Virus record (IMG/VR): IMGVR_UViG_3300009152_000147
Location: 1-29,842 of that record
DNA length: 29,842 nt
Source: a virus
Reading direction: 5' to 3' (one strand)
The notes under the pieces were generated by a model, which worked only from the letters and a program-made list of their open reading frames with translations, was not told where the DNA came from and made no database searches. Below, piece by piece: positions 19,646 through 28,083 of the stretch. The first letter of the stretch is position 1; each line of letters opens with the position of its first letter. Position numbers and translations under genes: made by a program.

Positions 19646-20242
19646 ATGTCGGGCATGGAGCAGAGAGAATCAAGGGCGGGAGGCGGTATCGCGATAAGGG
19701 CGGGAGCCGTCCGTATTGGCTCTCTGGGGCGTTTTGAGTCTGGGGTTGGGGTGGAGAGCCTCACGGAACAGCAGAGAGCCTTTGTGGAGGCGTTCTGCTC
19801 AAATGGCGGGGACGCGAAGCGAGCGAGCAAAGATGCGGGATACTTGTCCCCCCACGCTCCAACCCGCCTCATGGGATTGACGCAAGTGAGACACGCTGTC
19901 TCCCTCAACCTTGAACGGCAGGTCAAGGGGGAGGGAGCCTCCCTCGCGTGGGGTTGCGTCCTGCACATCCTCCGCGACCCTGCCACGCCCTCCGCTGTCC
20001 GCTTCCAAGCAGCGAAGTGGACGCTTGAAGCAAGTGGGCTTAACGCAAGCGTGAACCCGAAGCCCGACTCGATGCCTCTCGCCTCAATGTCGCTCGCTGA
20101 CCTCGAAGGGCTGGTAGAGGCTACGCGTGCCTCCCTTGCGTCAGTCGTGGACATCGAATCGAGCGAAAGCGGGGGTTTTTCAGAGGATGCCACCCCTCCC
20201 GCCAAGGGCAACGCGGTGGTCGATTCCATTGACGCCCCGTAA
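19646..20242 (+). CDS. terS: terminase small subunit
   Basis: 198 residues from ATG 19646; an in-frame ATG at 19568 lies within the inverted repeat and is less likely. The segment LTEQQRAFVEAFCSNGGDAK followed by RASKDAGY is the classic start of phage small terminase helix-turn-helix domains (LT-x-x-QxxFVExYxxxG-x-xxAxxxAGY). The remainder is helical, with a flexible Ser/Pro-rich tail. It would recognise phage DNA and load the large subunit. It keeps the GC-rich codon style of the upstream block, unlike the tail fibre gene that follows. Here the 12-mer is reversed (19876-19887, exact); another copy on the plus strand (20134-20145) has two mismatches. The large subunit is separated from it by the tail fibre gene. 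Confidence 0.75.
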   Translation: MSGMEQRESRAGGGIAIRAGAVRIGSLGRFESGVGVESLTEQQRAFVEAFCSNGGDAKRASKDAGYLSPHAPTRLMGLTQVRHAVSLNLERQVKGEGASLAWGCVLHILRDPATPSAVRFQAAKWTLEASGLNASVNPKPDSMPLASMSLADLEGLVEATRASLASVVDIESSESGGFSEDATPPAKGNAVVDSIDAP

Positions 20243-20285
20243 CATAAATTTTTGAAAAAACCTACCAACCTAGACATTTTGTACC

Positions 20286-23200
20286 ATGAGCAATCAACCT
20301 CCCCCTTACAGTCGGCAATTTAACTTTGAAGATTACCAGACATTAAACCCAACCGCACCGCTCCCAGGGGAGAAGGTTGAGGCAGAGCTAAATGGAGCTC
20401 GATCTTCCATAAACCAAACAATATCAAGACTTAATGAAATCCAGAATGCTGATGGAAGCCTCAAAACCCCCGCTGCTCTTGCCGCGGAAACAACTGCCAC
20501 TGCTACTGCTGTGGCTACTACTGTGGCTGAATCCGCCACACAGGCCTACCTGTCAGCAAACTACGACCCGACTATAGCCGCACAGGCAGCAGCCAGCGCA
20601 GATGGTGCCGAGGCTGACAGAATCATAACTGGTAGCTATCAGCAATCGGCCCAGGCCAATGCTTATGCCGCTGAGCAGCAAGCTCAGTTTGCACAGACAC
20701 AGGCCTCACAGGCATCTACAGCCAGACAACAGGCTCAAGACCATGCCGCTGCAGCCAACACCTCAAAGCTAGAAACTGCGGCTTTGGCCGTAGCCGTTGA
20801 GGCAGACTTCAATGAGGTCGCTGCTGTTTATGCGGCAAGCTTGTCGCTCAAGAATTGGGTAGATTCAGAGTCATTCCAGTTCCTGCACAAGCGGGAAGAC
20901 ATGGCGGACGCTGGTGCCATAATGATGTTTAACGATGGTGAGGCCGATAATACCCTAATCGGTAAGGTTTTCCAGGGTGCATCTGTTAGTCTCGACTCTT
21001 CGGTTGTATACAGACCGCCTACATCTGGAACGTCTGTCGGCAACATGGACATATTCAGCGGTCCGTGGTGGGTCGAGGGTCACGATTCCCCAGAAGACCC
21101 GCACAAGATTGTCATGCGAGATATGATGTCTTGCCTAGTTGACACTTGGACGACTTTTGGACCAAGGGTTGGCTCTTGGTCTGGCGGGGTTGGAAATATA
21201 AAGCCAAGACAGAATGGCATTAACGGACAGCCTAATACGTCAGCGCACATAGGCCCAGAAAGAATTAAAGGCGTCAATTACTCAAAGGATAACTTTGGGA
21301 TTGGCCTGTACCAAGGCTCATCGCCATTGACACCTAAGAGCTACGTTGACGATGCCGACTTGGCCCTTGGCGTCAGAATTGACGGCAAGGCCAACACAGT
21401 GCATACGCACATAATTGGGAATGTTACTGGACTGCAGACCGCGCTGGATGGAAAATCTGCTACTACGCATTCGCATATTATCTCTGATATAACTGGGCTT
21501 CAGACTACAATAGATGGAAAGCTTTCACTTTCTGGTGGAGCAATGAGCCATAATGCATTTATAACAATGACAGAATCAACAAATGATTCTGAGCTTGCTG
21601 GGTGGGGTCTTGGTGTTGAGCTTACGTCAGATACAACACAGGGTACTACAGTTGAATACAACGGATTGCATACCTATGGTAATGGAAGTTTTATTACTGT
21701 AAATCCTACTGGTATAACATTCCCAGACTCTACAGTCCAGACAACAGCATGGACTGGAACTGGAGGCTCATTCCTGCCGCTTGCTGGTGGCACAATGACG
21801 GGTAATATAACATTTGATGGTACATCTGGTCAGTACATAGGCAAGGGTTCGTTCGATACGTCTCGCGGTGGAAACTTTGGCATTAGCTTGATGTGTTCAA
21901 TAGGTTATGAATTTAATTGGCAAGCTGGATGGCTTAAAACAACTGAGCAGGGAAGCTCGGCTGGGCGTTCGTTGTATCTAGACTGCGATGCTGGAACCAC
22001 ACTTAAAGCATGGAGCATTGCAAGTAACCATGGAGTTGAAATTCGCGCTGATGCTATTGTATTTCCAGACTCTACAGTTCAAACTACTGCATCAAATAGC
22101 GCATGGCAAGTTCAATCAGTAACAAATTCTCATTATATGAGTGGAGCTCCAGCTACATCTGGACCTTTTAATTTTACATATTTTGATAATTGGACTCAAT
22201 CACAATCAACAGTTGAATTAAGAATAGAAGCACCAAGTGATGGATTTAACTATGATGGATATAATGTTAACTTTGATGATGCTGCTCCTTATGCATCTTT
22301 TAGCGTTAATCATCCTAGCAAAACAGTAATAATAGGACTTAATGGATACGCGACAATGCAAGAGGCTGTTTCTGCTCTCAACTATGGGATTGGAAGCGGT
22401 GGATGGATTCTTTATGGAAATGGAAGTCCGTATGCAAGTGCCAGTGTTTTAACTGGAGCCAGTAGAACTGTTTATGGAGTACAGGTAAATGCCAATGGTA
22501 AAAGCTTCGTAATTAGAGAAGGATTCATTGAAACGTTTAACGAGGTTATAAAAAATAACAATTACTTCGATAGGCTTATTGGAACAGATGCTGGTGGTAA
22601 AATGTATTTTTATGATAAGAGTCTTTACGCAGAATCTGCAGATGTTGCATATAAATCCGGGACTACATTCACTGGAAAAGTAAACCTTGCAGCGCCAACG
22701 GCTAACACGGCAAGCCTTAACCTTGGCGTGGGGACATCACCAACCACCTCTGTTGCTGGTGACATCTGGATTTCTACTAACATTAACTTTAAGGCAAACG
22801 ATGGAGTGTTTAAACTCGTTGCTAACACAAACACAACGAACACATTTACACAGCCACAAATTATCAGCAGTACCACGACTTCGGCCGCCCTGCGAATCAC
22901 TCAACTAGGGACTGGTGAGGCGTTTCGCGTTGAAGACTCTACCAGCCCAGATTCAACTTCATTTATAGTAAGTAATGATGGAAACGTTGGAATAGGATAT
23001 TCCAGCTTAACGGAACCTACGACCGCAAATTTAGCAATAAAAGGAAGAACTGGCATTGCAAGATGTTTAAATATTGATGCTACTGTAAACGGATACGGAA
23101 TAGGTTTGTTTGGAATGTCTGGAGTAATGGCAATGAATGTTCAAAATGGATATATAAATTGCGATGGTGGTGGTATTAAATTGGGCTATTATGGGTCTAT

Positions 23201-23306
23201 TATTTCACAAGTAAAAGCACCAGTAGCTGGAACTGGAACATATGATAAGGAGATTGAAATATCCATAGGAGGTAATGCATATAGAATTCCTTGCCGACAA
23301 GTCTAA
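20286..23306 (+). CDS. tail fibre / receptor-binding protein
   Basis: 1006 residues. A short N-terminal region, probably for virion attachment, precedes a long Ala-rich coiled coil (about 60-190). The central part includes two collagen-free fibre repeats: HTHIIGNVTGLQTALDGK and HSHIISDITGLQTTIDGK. FPDSTVQTTA occurs twice (near 21719 and 22063). The C-terminal region contains GNVGIG-type fibre sequence. No S74 chaperone domain is visible. It should form a trimeric fibre that binds the host surface. Two inner stretches (about 21.54-22.65 and 22.94-23.29 kb) are much richer in A and T, a sign of recombination in the host-range part. The stop overlaps the large terminase start (TAATG). Confidence 0.85.
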   Translation: MSNQPPPYSRQFNFEDYQTLNPTAPLPGEKVEAELNGARSSINQTISRLNEIQNADGSLKTPAALAAETTATATAVATTVAESATQAYLSANYDPTIAAQAAASADGAEADRIITGSYQQSAQANAYAAEQQAQFAQTQASQASTARQQAQDHAAAANTSKLETAALAVAVEADFNEVAAVYAASLSLKNWVDSESFQFLHKREDMADAGAIMMFNDGEADNTLIGKVFQGASVSLDSSVVYRPPTSGTSVGNMDIFSGPWWVEGHDSPEDPHKIVMRDMMSCLVDTWTTFGPRVGSWSGGVGNIKPRQNGINGQPNTSAHIGPERIKGVNYSKDNFGIGLYQGSSPLTPKSYVDDADLALGVRIDGKANTVHTHIIGNVTGLQTALDGKSATTHSHIISDITGLQTTIDGKLSLSGGAMSHNAFITMTESTNDSELAGWGLGVELTSDTTQGTTVEYNGLHTYGNGSFITVNPTGITFPDSTVQTTAWTGTGGSFLPLAGGTMTGNITFDGTSGQYIGKGSFDTSRGGNFGISLMCSIGYEFNWQAGWLKTTEQGSSAGRSLYLDCDAGTTLKAWSIASNHGVEIRADAIVFPDSTVQTTASNSAWQVQSVTNSHYMSGAPATSGPFNFTYFDNWTQSQSTVELRIEAPSDGFNYDGYNVNFDDAAPYASFSVNHPSKTVIIGLNGYATMQEAVSALNYGIGSGGWILYGNGSPYASASVLTGASRTVYGVQVNANGKSFVIREGFIETFNEVIKNNNYFDRLIGTDAGGKMYFYDKSLYAESADVAYKSGTTFTGKVNLAAPTANTASLNLGVGTSPTTSVAGDIWISTNINFKANDGVFKLVANTNTTNTFTQPQIISSTTTSAALRITQLGTGEAFRVEDSTSPDSTSFIVSNDGNVGIGYSSLTEPTTANLAIKGRTGIARCLNIDATVNGYGIGLFGMSGVMAMNVQNGYINCDGGGIKLGYYGSIISQVKAPVAGTGTYDKEIEISIGGNAYRIPCRQV

Positions 23307-24889
23307 TGTCCGAGGAAACAAAGAATAAGAAAGAGAACCTTGAGCGGCAGATAAAAGCCGCCAAGAGGCTCATTGCTATCAAAAAGGCCAAGAACAGCAT
23401 TCTCGACTTCACGAAGTTGACCATGCCGAGCCCAGAAGACCCAGACAACACCGACTTGAGTAGGTATTCAGCAGCCAAGCATCACGAAGTCATCTGTGCC
23501 GCGCTCGAAGAGGTAGAAGCTGGACGCATTCAGCGGTTAATTATCACCATGCCGCCTCGTCACGGCAAGTCTGAGCTCGCTTCTAGGCGTTTTCCAGCCT
23601 GGTTTTTGGGCAAAGACCCGTATCGCCACATGATATTTGCCACATATAATGACGAATTTGCGTCAGACTTTGGCAGACATGTGCGCGATACCATGAAATC
23701 TGACGTTTTCAAGCAAGCTTTCCCGCTGTGTAAGCTAAAAGCTGGTTCTCAGGCGTCAGACAGAATCTCAACAGAAGAGGGCGGCATAGCTGTTTTCGTT
23801 GGAAGAGGCGGTTCTCTTACTGGCCGCGGTGCCGACTTGCTGGTTATCGATGACCCTATTAAGGACAGAGAAGAAGCTGACTCAAAAACGCTCCGCGACA
23901 AGCTTTGGGGATGGTTTACGGACGTTGCCATGACCCGACTAATGACCGCAGGGGCGCGAGTCGTCATTATTATGACCAGATGGCACGAAGACGACCTGGT
24001 TGGGCGGCTAATTGACCCAAAGAATTCATATTATGTGCCAGAAGAAGCGGCAAATTGGAAGGTATTGTCACTTCCTGCAATAGCCGTCAACGATGACCCT
24101 ATGGGAAGAAAGTTTGGCGAGCCTTTGTGGCCAGAAAGATTCGATCTAGACTTCTTAAACCAGGCAAAAAGACTTAATCCTAAGGGATTTTCTGCTCTTT
24201 ACCAGGGTTCTCCGTCCCCAGACGATGGTGACTACTTTAAGCGTGAATGGCTCAAGTTTTACACCCCTAGCGAGCTGCCGCGAAACCTACGATTCTACGT
24301 TGCGAGCGACCACGCTGTTTCTACCGACCAGGAAAGAGACGCAACATGTCTGCTTCCCGTAGGCGTTGACGATGAGGACAACATATGGGTGCTGCCAGAC
24401 GTCTGGTGGAGGCGTGCCGACACCGAGACTGTAGTTGAGGGCATGATAGACCTAATGCGAAGGCGTACGCCACTGATGTGGTGGGCTGAAAGCGGTCATA
24501 TTACTAAGTCAATAGGTCCGTTTTTGCGCAAGAGAATGGCAGAAAGACAAATTTACTGTGCCATAGATGAGGTTGTACCTACAAAAGACAAGCAAACCAG
24601 AGCACAGTCAATAAGAGCAAGAATGAGCATGGGAAAGGTCTTTTTCCCCAGGTTTGCCACTTGGTGGGGAGATGCCCAGGACGAAATACTTAAGTTCCCG
24701 TCATCCTCACACGATGACTTTATTGACGCACTCGCGCACATTGGGATGGGCCTCGACAAACAGGTCAGAGCTGGCGGAGCCATTGTTAAGGTTGACAATA
24801 TGCCCAAAAGCGGAACACTTGCATGGGTCAAGTGGGCAGACAAATTTAGAAAGAGGAACGAAGGGTTCCTCCGAATGGGCGGTTTCTAA
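23306..24889 (+). CDS. terL: terminase large subunit
   Basis: 527 residues from ATG 23306 in a TAATG overlap; the in-frame ATG at 23291 is inside the fibre gene. ATPase motifs: Walker A-like PPRHGKSE (83-90), Walker B LLVIDDP (Asp182, Asp183), and the coupling/C-motif region VVIIMTRWHEDD. Nuclease motifs: YVASDHAVS with an Asp, a later DVWWRRADT strand, and HDDFIDALAH near the end. The order is that of the large terminase that pumps DNA into the prohead and cuts it. It precedes the portal gene, the usual order. A weak 12-mer resemblance at 23657 has three mismatches and is probably chance. Confidence 0.92.
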   Translation: MSEETKNKKENLERQIKAAKRLIAIKKAKNSILDFTKLTMPSPEDPDNTDLSRYSAAKHHEVICAALEEVEAGRIQRLIITMPPRHGKSELASRRFPAWFLGKDPYRHMIFATYNDEFASDFGRHVRDTMKSDVFKQAFPLCKLKAGSQASDRISTEEGGIAVFVGRGGSLTGRGADLLVIDDPIKDREEADSKTLRDKLWGWFTDVAMTRLMTAGARVVIIMTRWHEDDLVGRLIDPKNSYYVPEEAANWKVLSLPAIAVNDDPMGRKFGEPLWPERFDLDFLNQAKRLNPKGFSALYQGSPSPDDGDYFKREWLKFYTPSELPRNLRFYVASDHAVSTDQERDATCLLPVGVDDEDNIWVLPDVWWRRADTETVVEGMIDLMRRRTPLMWWAESGHITKSIGPFLRKRMAERQIYCAIDEVVPTKDKQTRAQSIRARMSMGKVFFPRFATWWGDAQDEILKFPSSSHDDFIDALAHIGMGLDKQVRAGGAIVKVDNMPKSGTLAWVKWADKFRKRNEGFLRMGGF

Positions 24890-24909
24890 CAAACAAACAA
24901 ACAAACAAA
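24890..24909 (+). repeat. (AACA)5 microsatellite leader
   Basis: The whole 20-nt gap between the large terminase stop and the portal ATG is a tetranucleotide repeat of A and C. It probably acts as an unstructured leader; its length could vary by slippage between isolates. Confidence 0.75.
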
Positions 24910-27009
24910 ATGGAAAACTACGAACAACAGATGCCTATGGGTCAACCCCAGATGGCTCCTCAAATACCAACCGATGCTGATGGAAAAATCATATCCAGAA
25001 ACATCGACATGCCAGACGAGTCAAGGGCAAACCTTGTGTCCGACTGGCTTAGCAAGATTGAAGAGGCTAAGGCCTTCTGGCATCCCCAGTTCACGCGAAT
25101 GCGCGAGGACATGGACTTTGTTGCTGGCAAGCAGTGGGAAAATTCTCACGCAAGCGACACAAGATACGTTGCCAATGTCGTACAAAGACACATACAGCAG
25201 CGTGTTGCTTCGCTTTATGCAAAGAATCCGACTGTTACTGCTAGACGCAGAAAGACTTTAGACTTTGCCATCTGGGATGGCGGCATGGGCATGCTACAGG
25301 CCGCACAGGCAGAAGCCGAAATGGCTTTGGCCGCTGGCCTTCCTCCTTCTCCCCAGACGCTAGAGTTTCTAGCTGACTTCCAGGCTGGCGTCCAAAGACG
25401 TCAGTTCATGGACAAGCTGGCAAAGACAATGGAAATTGTATTTAAGTATTCACTGGAGCAGCAGGTTCCAGACTTCAAGCTGCAGATGAAGCAGTTGGTA
25501 CGCAGAGCGTGCATATGTGGCGTTGGCTATGTAAAGATAGGCTTTGAACGTATCATGGAACGCAGACCAGAAGACTCTGATAAGATAAGAGATATTACCG
25601 AAAAGCTCGCCACGCTGAAGCGAATAGCTTCGGACATACACGACAGAGAGCTGACCGAAAGCTCTAAGGAGATGGAACAGCTTAGACTAATGATGGTTGA
25701 CCTGCAAAACCAGGAACTTAAAATAGTAAGAGAAGGCATGGTCTTTGACTTCCCGTCTTCTACATCAATAATCCCAGACCCAAGATGCAAGCAGCTTAAG
25801 GACTTTGTCGGTGCTAACTGGGTTGCCCAGGAGTTTATTCTCAGCAATGACGAGGTTAAGGAAATATACGGCAAGGATGTTTCAGTTGGCAGAAGAATGA
25901 TACGTAAAGCACTTGGCATGACAATGCCGTCCTATTCAAAGAATGAAGACATTGCTGTTTACGAAATCTATTCAAAGAAAGACAACCTTAAGTATATAGT
26001 CGCAGATGGTTACCCAGACTTCCTGCAGGAACCATCGGCTCCATATCCGTGTATTGAGAGATTCTGGCCGTTCTTCACACTAAGCTTTAATGACATTGAG
26101 TCAGATAAAGACATCTATCCTTGCTCAGATTCGAGACTCCTGCAGCCGATGCAGAAGGAATACAACAGAGCAAGACAGGGCTTGCGCGAACAACGTCACG
26201 CCAATAGACCCAAGTACATCGTCCCCAAGGGCATGCTTGATGACGAAGACAGAGCTAAGCTCCAGTCTCACCCAGCCAATGCCGTCCTGGAGCTCAACGC
26301 GGTCACGCCAGGCACCAATGTAGGCCAACTAATACAGCCTATGCCGCTGGCTGGTTTTGACCCGATGATGTACGATACGAGCATGATATTTGACGACATC
26401 CTTAAGGTTGTCGGCTCACAGGAGGCCAACATGGGCGGTACGTCAAACGGAACTACGGCTACAGAGGTTTCTGTTGCAGAGGGCTCAAGAATGTCAGCAA
26501 TACAATCTAACATAGACGATCTTGATGATATGCTTGCTTCCATGTCAAACTCAGCTGGACAGGTGATGCTTAAGTACTACAACGAAGAAACTGTTAAGAA
26601 AATAGCTGGACCTGGTGCCGTTTGGCCATTGTTTGACATGCAGACCATATCGGAAGAGATATTCTTGGAGATAGAGGCTGGCTCGTCTGGCCGACCCAAC
26701 AAGGCACAGGAAATATCTAACTTTGAGCGAATTGCTCCTCTGTTGATGCAAATTCCGGGAATATCCCCAGAATGGCTGGCCAAACAGGCCGTGACCAGGC
26801 TTGATGACAGAATGGACATCTCAGACGCGGTGATAGCTGGGATACCCTCCGTTGTAGCAATGAACGCTCAGCAGCCGCAAAACGCTACTGGGGACTCAGA
26901 TAGTAACCCAAATGAGCAAGGCAGCGAAGGCGGAAACAAGACGGAACGCCCACAAGAACAGTCCCCTTCGGCTCCAGACGCAAAGCGTCCAGAGACTACG
27001 TCAACATAA
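24910..27009 (+). CDS. portal protein
   Basis: 699 residues. The start is Gln/Met/Pro-rich, followed by LVSDWLSKIEEAKAFWHPQF and REDMDFVAGKQWENSH, then YVANVVQRHIQQRVASLYAKNP. That N-terminal pattern (aromatic-rich, R-x-N-x-V-x-x-H) is typical of podovirus/siphovirus portals. Later segments (about 100-200 residues) form alpha/beta wing-like sequence, and the C terminus is low complexity and polar. Twelve copies would form the ring through which DNA passes. Position after the large terminase and before the scaffold gene fits. AGA and ATA codons are frequent. It has an A/C-only leader. Confidence 0.85.
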   Translation: MENYEQQMPMGQPQMAPQIPTDADGKIISRNIDMPDESRANLVSDWLSKIEEAKAFWHPQFTRMREDMDFVAGKQWENSHASDTRYVANVVQRHIQQRVASLYAKNPTVTARRRKTLDFAIWDGGMGMLQAAQAEAEMALAAGLPPSPQTLEFLADFQAGVQRRQFMDKLAKTMEIVFKYSLEQQVPDFKLQMKQLVRRACICGVGYVKIGFERIMERRPEDSDKIRDITEKLATLKRIASDIHDRELTESSKEMEQLRLMMVDLQNQELKIVREGMVFDFPSSTSIIPDPRCKQLKDFVGANWVAQEFILSNDEVKEIYGKDVSVGRRMIRKALGMTMPSYSKNEDIAVYEIYSKKDNLKYIVADGYPDFLQEPSAPYPCIERFWPFFTLSFNDIESDKDIYPCSDSRLLQPMQKEYNRARQGLREQRHANRPKYIVPKGMLDDEDRAKLQSHPANAVLELNAVTPGTNVGQLIQPMPLAGFDPMMYDTSMIFDDILKVVGSQEANMGGTSNGTTATEVSVAEGSRMSAIQSNIDDLDDMLASMSNSAGQVMLKYYNEETVKKIAGPGAVWPLFDMQTISEEIFLEIEAGSSGRPNKAQEISNFERIAPLLMQIPGISPEWLAKQAVTRLDDRMDISDAVIAGIPSVVAMNAQQPQNATGDSDSNPNEQGSEGGNKTERPQEQSPSAPDAKRPETTST

Positions 27010-27048
27010 TATTTGACAAACAATAAATTCTGGTAACAATATAAACCG

Positions 27049-28050
27049 ATGGATAATTCAAATGACGCTAATACAGCTACGGATTCGTCAACCGAGGCAG
27101 ACATCACTGGCTTGACCGCTACTGATGTTGGGACACAAAATGGAGACAGTCCCTCTCCGCAAGACGAAAATAAGAGGCGTTCTCTTCTTGATGTTGTCAG
27201 AAATGCAGCAATCAAAAGAACAATGGCCGATGAGGACTCGTCATCTTCAGCAAGATATAATGAATCGGTGGGTTCGACAGGCGAGCGAGTGGACAACTCC
27301 TCTAATGTCGGTGGCTCAAACGAGGAAAATATTCCGTTCCACAACCATCCAAGATGGAAAGAAGTGATGCGCGAAAAGGCACAACTTGCCGAAAAAGCGA
27401 AGCACTACGAAGAAATCTCGGATTACATGAGAGCCAATGGGCTGACTAATGTTGAGCTGGCGCAAGGATTCGAGGTTATGGCCTTGATGAAAAACGACCC
27501 GTTCAAAGCTAAGGAAGTTCTCAATTCGCACATGTCTAAATTAGCTGAATACACTGGTGATATACTTCCAGTTGACATACAGGAAAAACTAGATAATGGG
27601 TTTATTGACTCGGACGCAGCAAAGGAACTTGCGTCCTATAGAGCCAGAGGCCAACTGTCAGCTAAGGCTGCAGAAGAATATAACGCTAAGGCTGCAGCAG
27701 AGGCCGAGAGTCTATCTCGGCAGCATATGTACCAGGCGGTGGTTGATTGGGAGTCCCGCGTAACACTAAAGGATTCTGAGTATCGAAATAAGCAAGCGTT
27801 GGTCACGGATAGAGTTAAAGCAATCATGCAAACAGCTGGCAATCCCAAGTCTCCAGAAGAGGCCGTAAAGTATGTCGAGCAAGCGTATGGTGAAATCAAT
27901 CAGAGATTAGGTTCTCTGGCTGGCCGAAACACTCCTTCTAGAATGCCAACATCTTATAACAGTTCGTCCAGCGGAAATAGTGCTCCGCAACCCAGAACGC
28001 TCAAAGAAGCGGTTTCCTGGGCAGCACTTCGAGGTGGCTCAGCTCGTTAA
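27049..28050 (+). CDS. scaffolding protein candidate
   Basis: 333 residues. The first ~100 are acidic, Ser/Thr/Asp-rich and probably disordered. The middle and C-terminal parts are mostly helical (MREKAQLAEKAKHYEEISDY; KELASYRARGQLSAKAAEEY). A short basic C terminus (TLKEAVSWAALRGGSAR) resembles the coat-binding end of phage scaffolds. Its place between portal and major capsid genes is the usual scaffold position. It would help the capsid assemble and then leave. No protease motif is visible. The preceding gap (27010-27048) is A/T-rich. Confidence 0.75.
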   Translation: MDNSNDANTATDSSTEADITGLTATDVGTQNGDSPSPQDENKRRSLLDVVRNAAIKRTMADEDSSSSARYNESVGSTGERVDNSSNVGGSNEENIPFHNHPRWKEVMREKAQLAEKAKHYEEISDYMRANGLTNVELAQGFEVMALMKNDPFKAKEVLNSHMSKLAEYTGDILPVDIQEKLDNGFIDSDAAKELASYRARGQLSAKAAEEYNAKAAAEAESLSRQHMYQAVVDWESRVTLKDSEYRNKQALVTDRVKAIMQTAGNPKSPEEAVKYVEQAYGEINQRLGSLAGRNTPSRMPTSYNSSSSGNSAPQPRTLKEAVSWAALRGGSAR

Positions 28051-28057
28051 ATTTAGG

Positions 28058-28074
28058 CCAAAAACCAAAAAACA
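28058..28074 (+). repeat. 17-nt A/C leader repeat, copy 2 (before capsid gene)
   Basis: Identical to 4788-4804. It is followed by TATAAAAAT before the ATG, giving the capsid gene a G-free leader of more than 20 nt. Confidence 0.6.
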
Positions 28075-28083
28075 TATAAAAAT

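Noticed and set aside
12437-20145. 12-mer copies as replication iterons or a CRISPR array
   Set aside because: Iterons and CRISPR repeats are clustered with regular spacing; these copies are dispersed with irregular spacing of tens of bases to kilobases.
20243-20285. Bacteroidetes-type promoter before the tail fibre gene (TTG, 19 nt, ACATTTTG)
   Set aside because: The -7 part has two mismatches to TAnnTTTG, and no other gene start shows a matching element.
23655-23668. 12-mer-like AATTTGCGTCAG in terL and ACTTGCGTCCTA at 27627
   Set aside because: Three or more mismatches each; within what chance gives in coding sequence.
27013-27045. TTGACA...TATAAA between portal and scaffold genes
   Set aside because: The spacer is 21 nt, too long for a sigma-70 promoter, and the gap is A/T-rich, so chance is likely.
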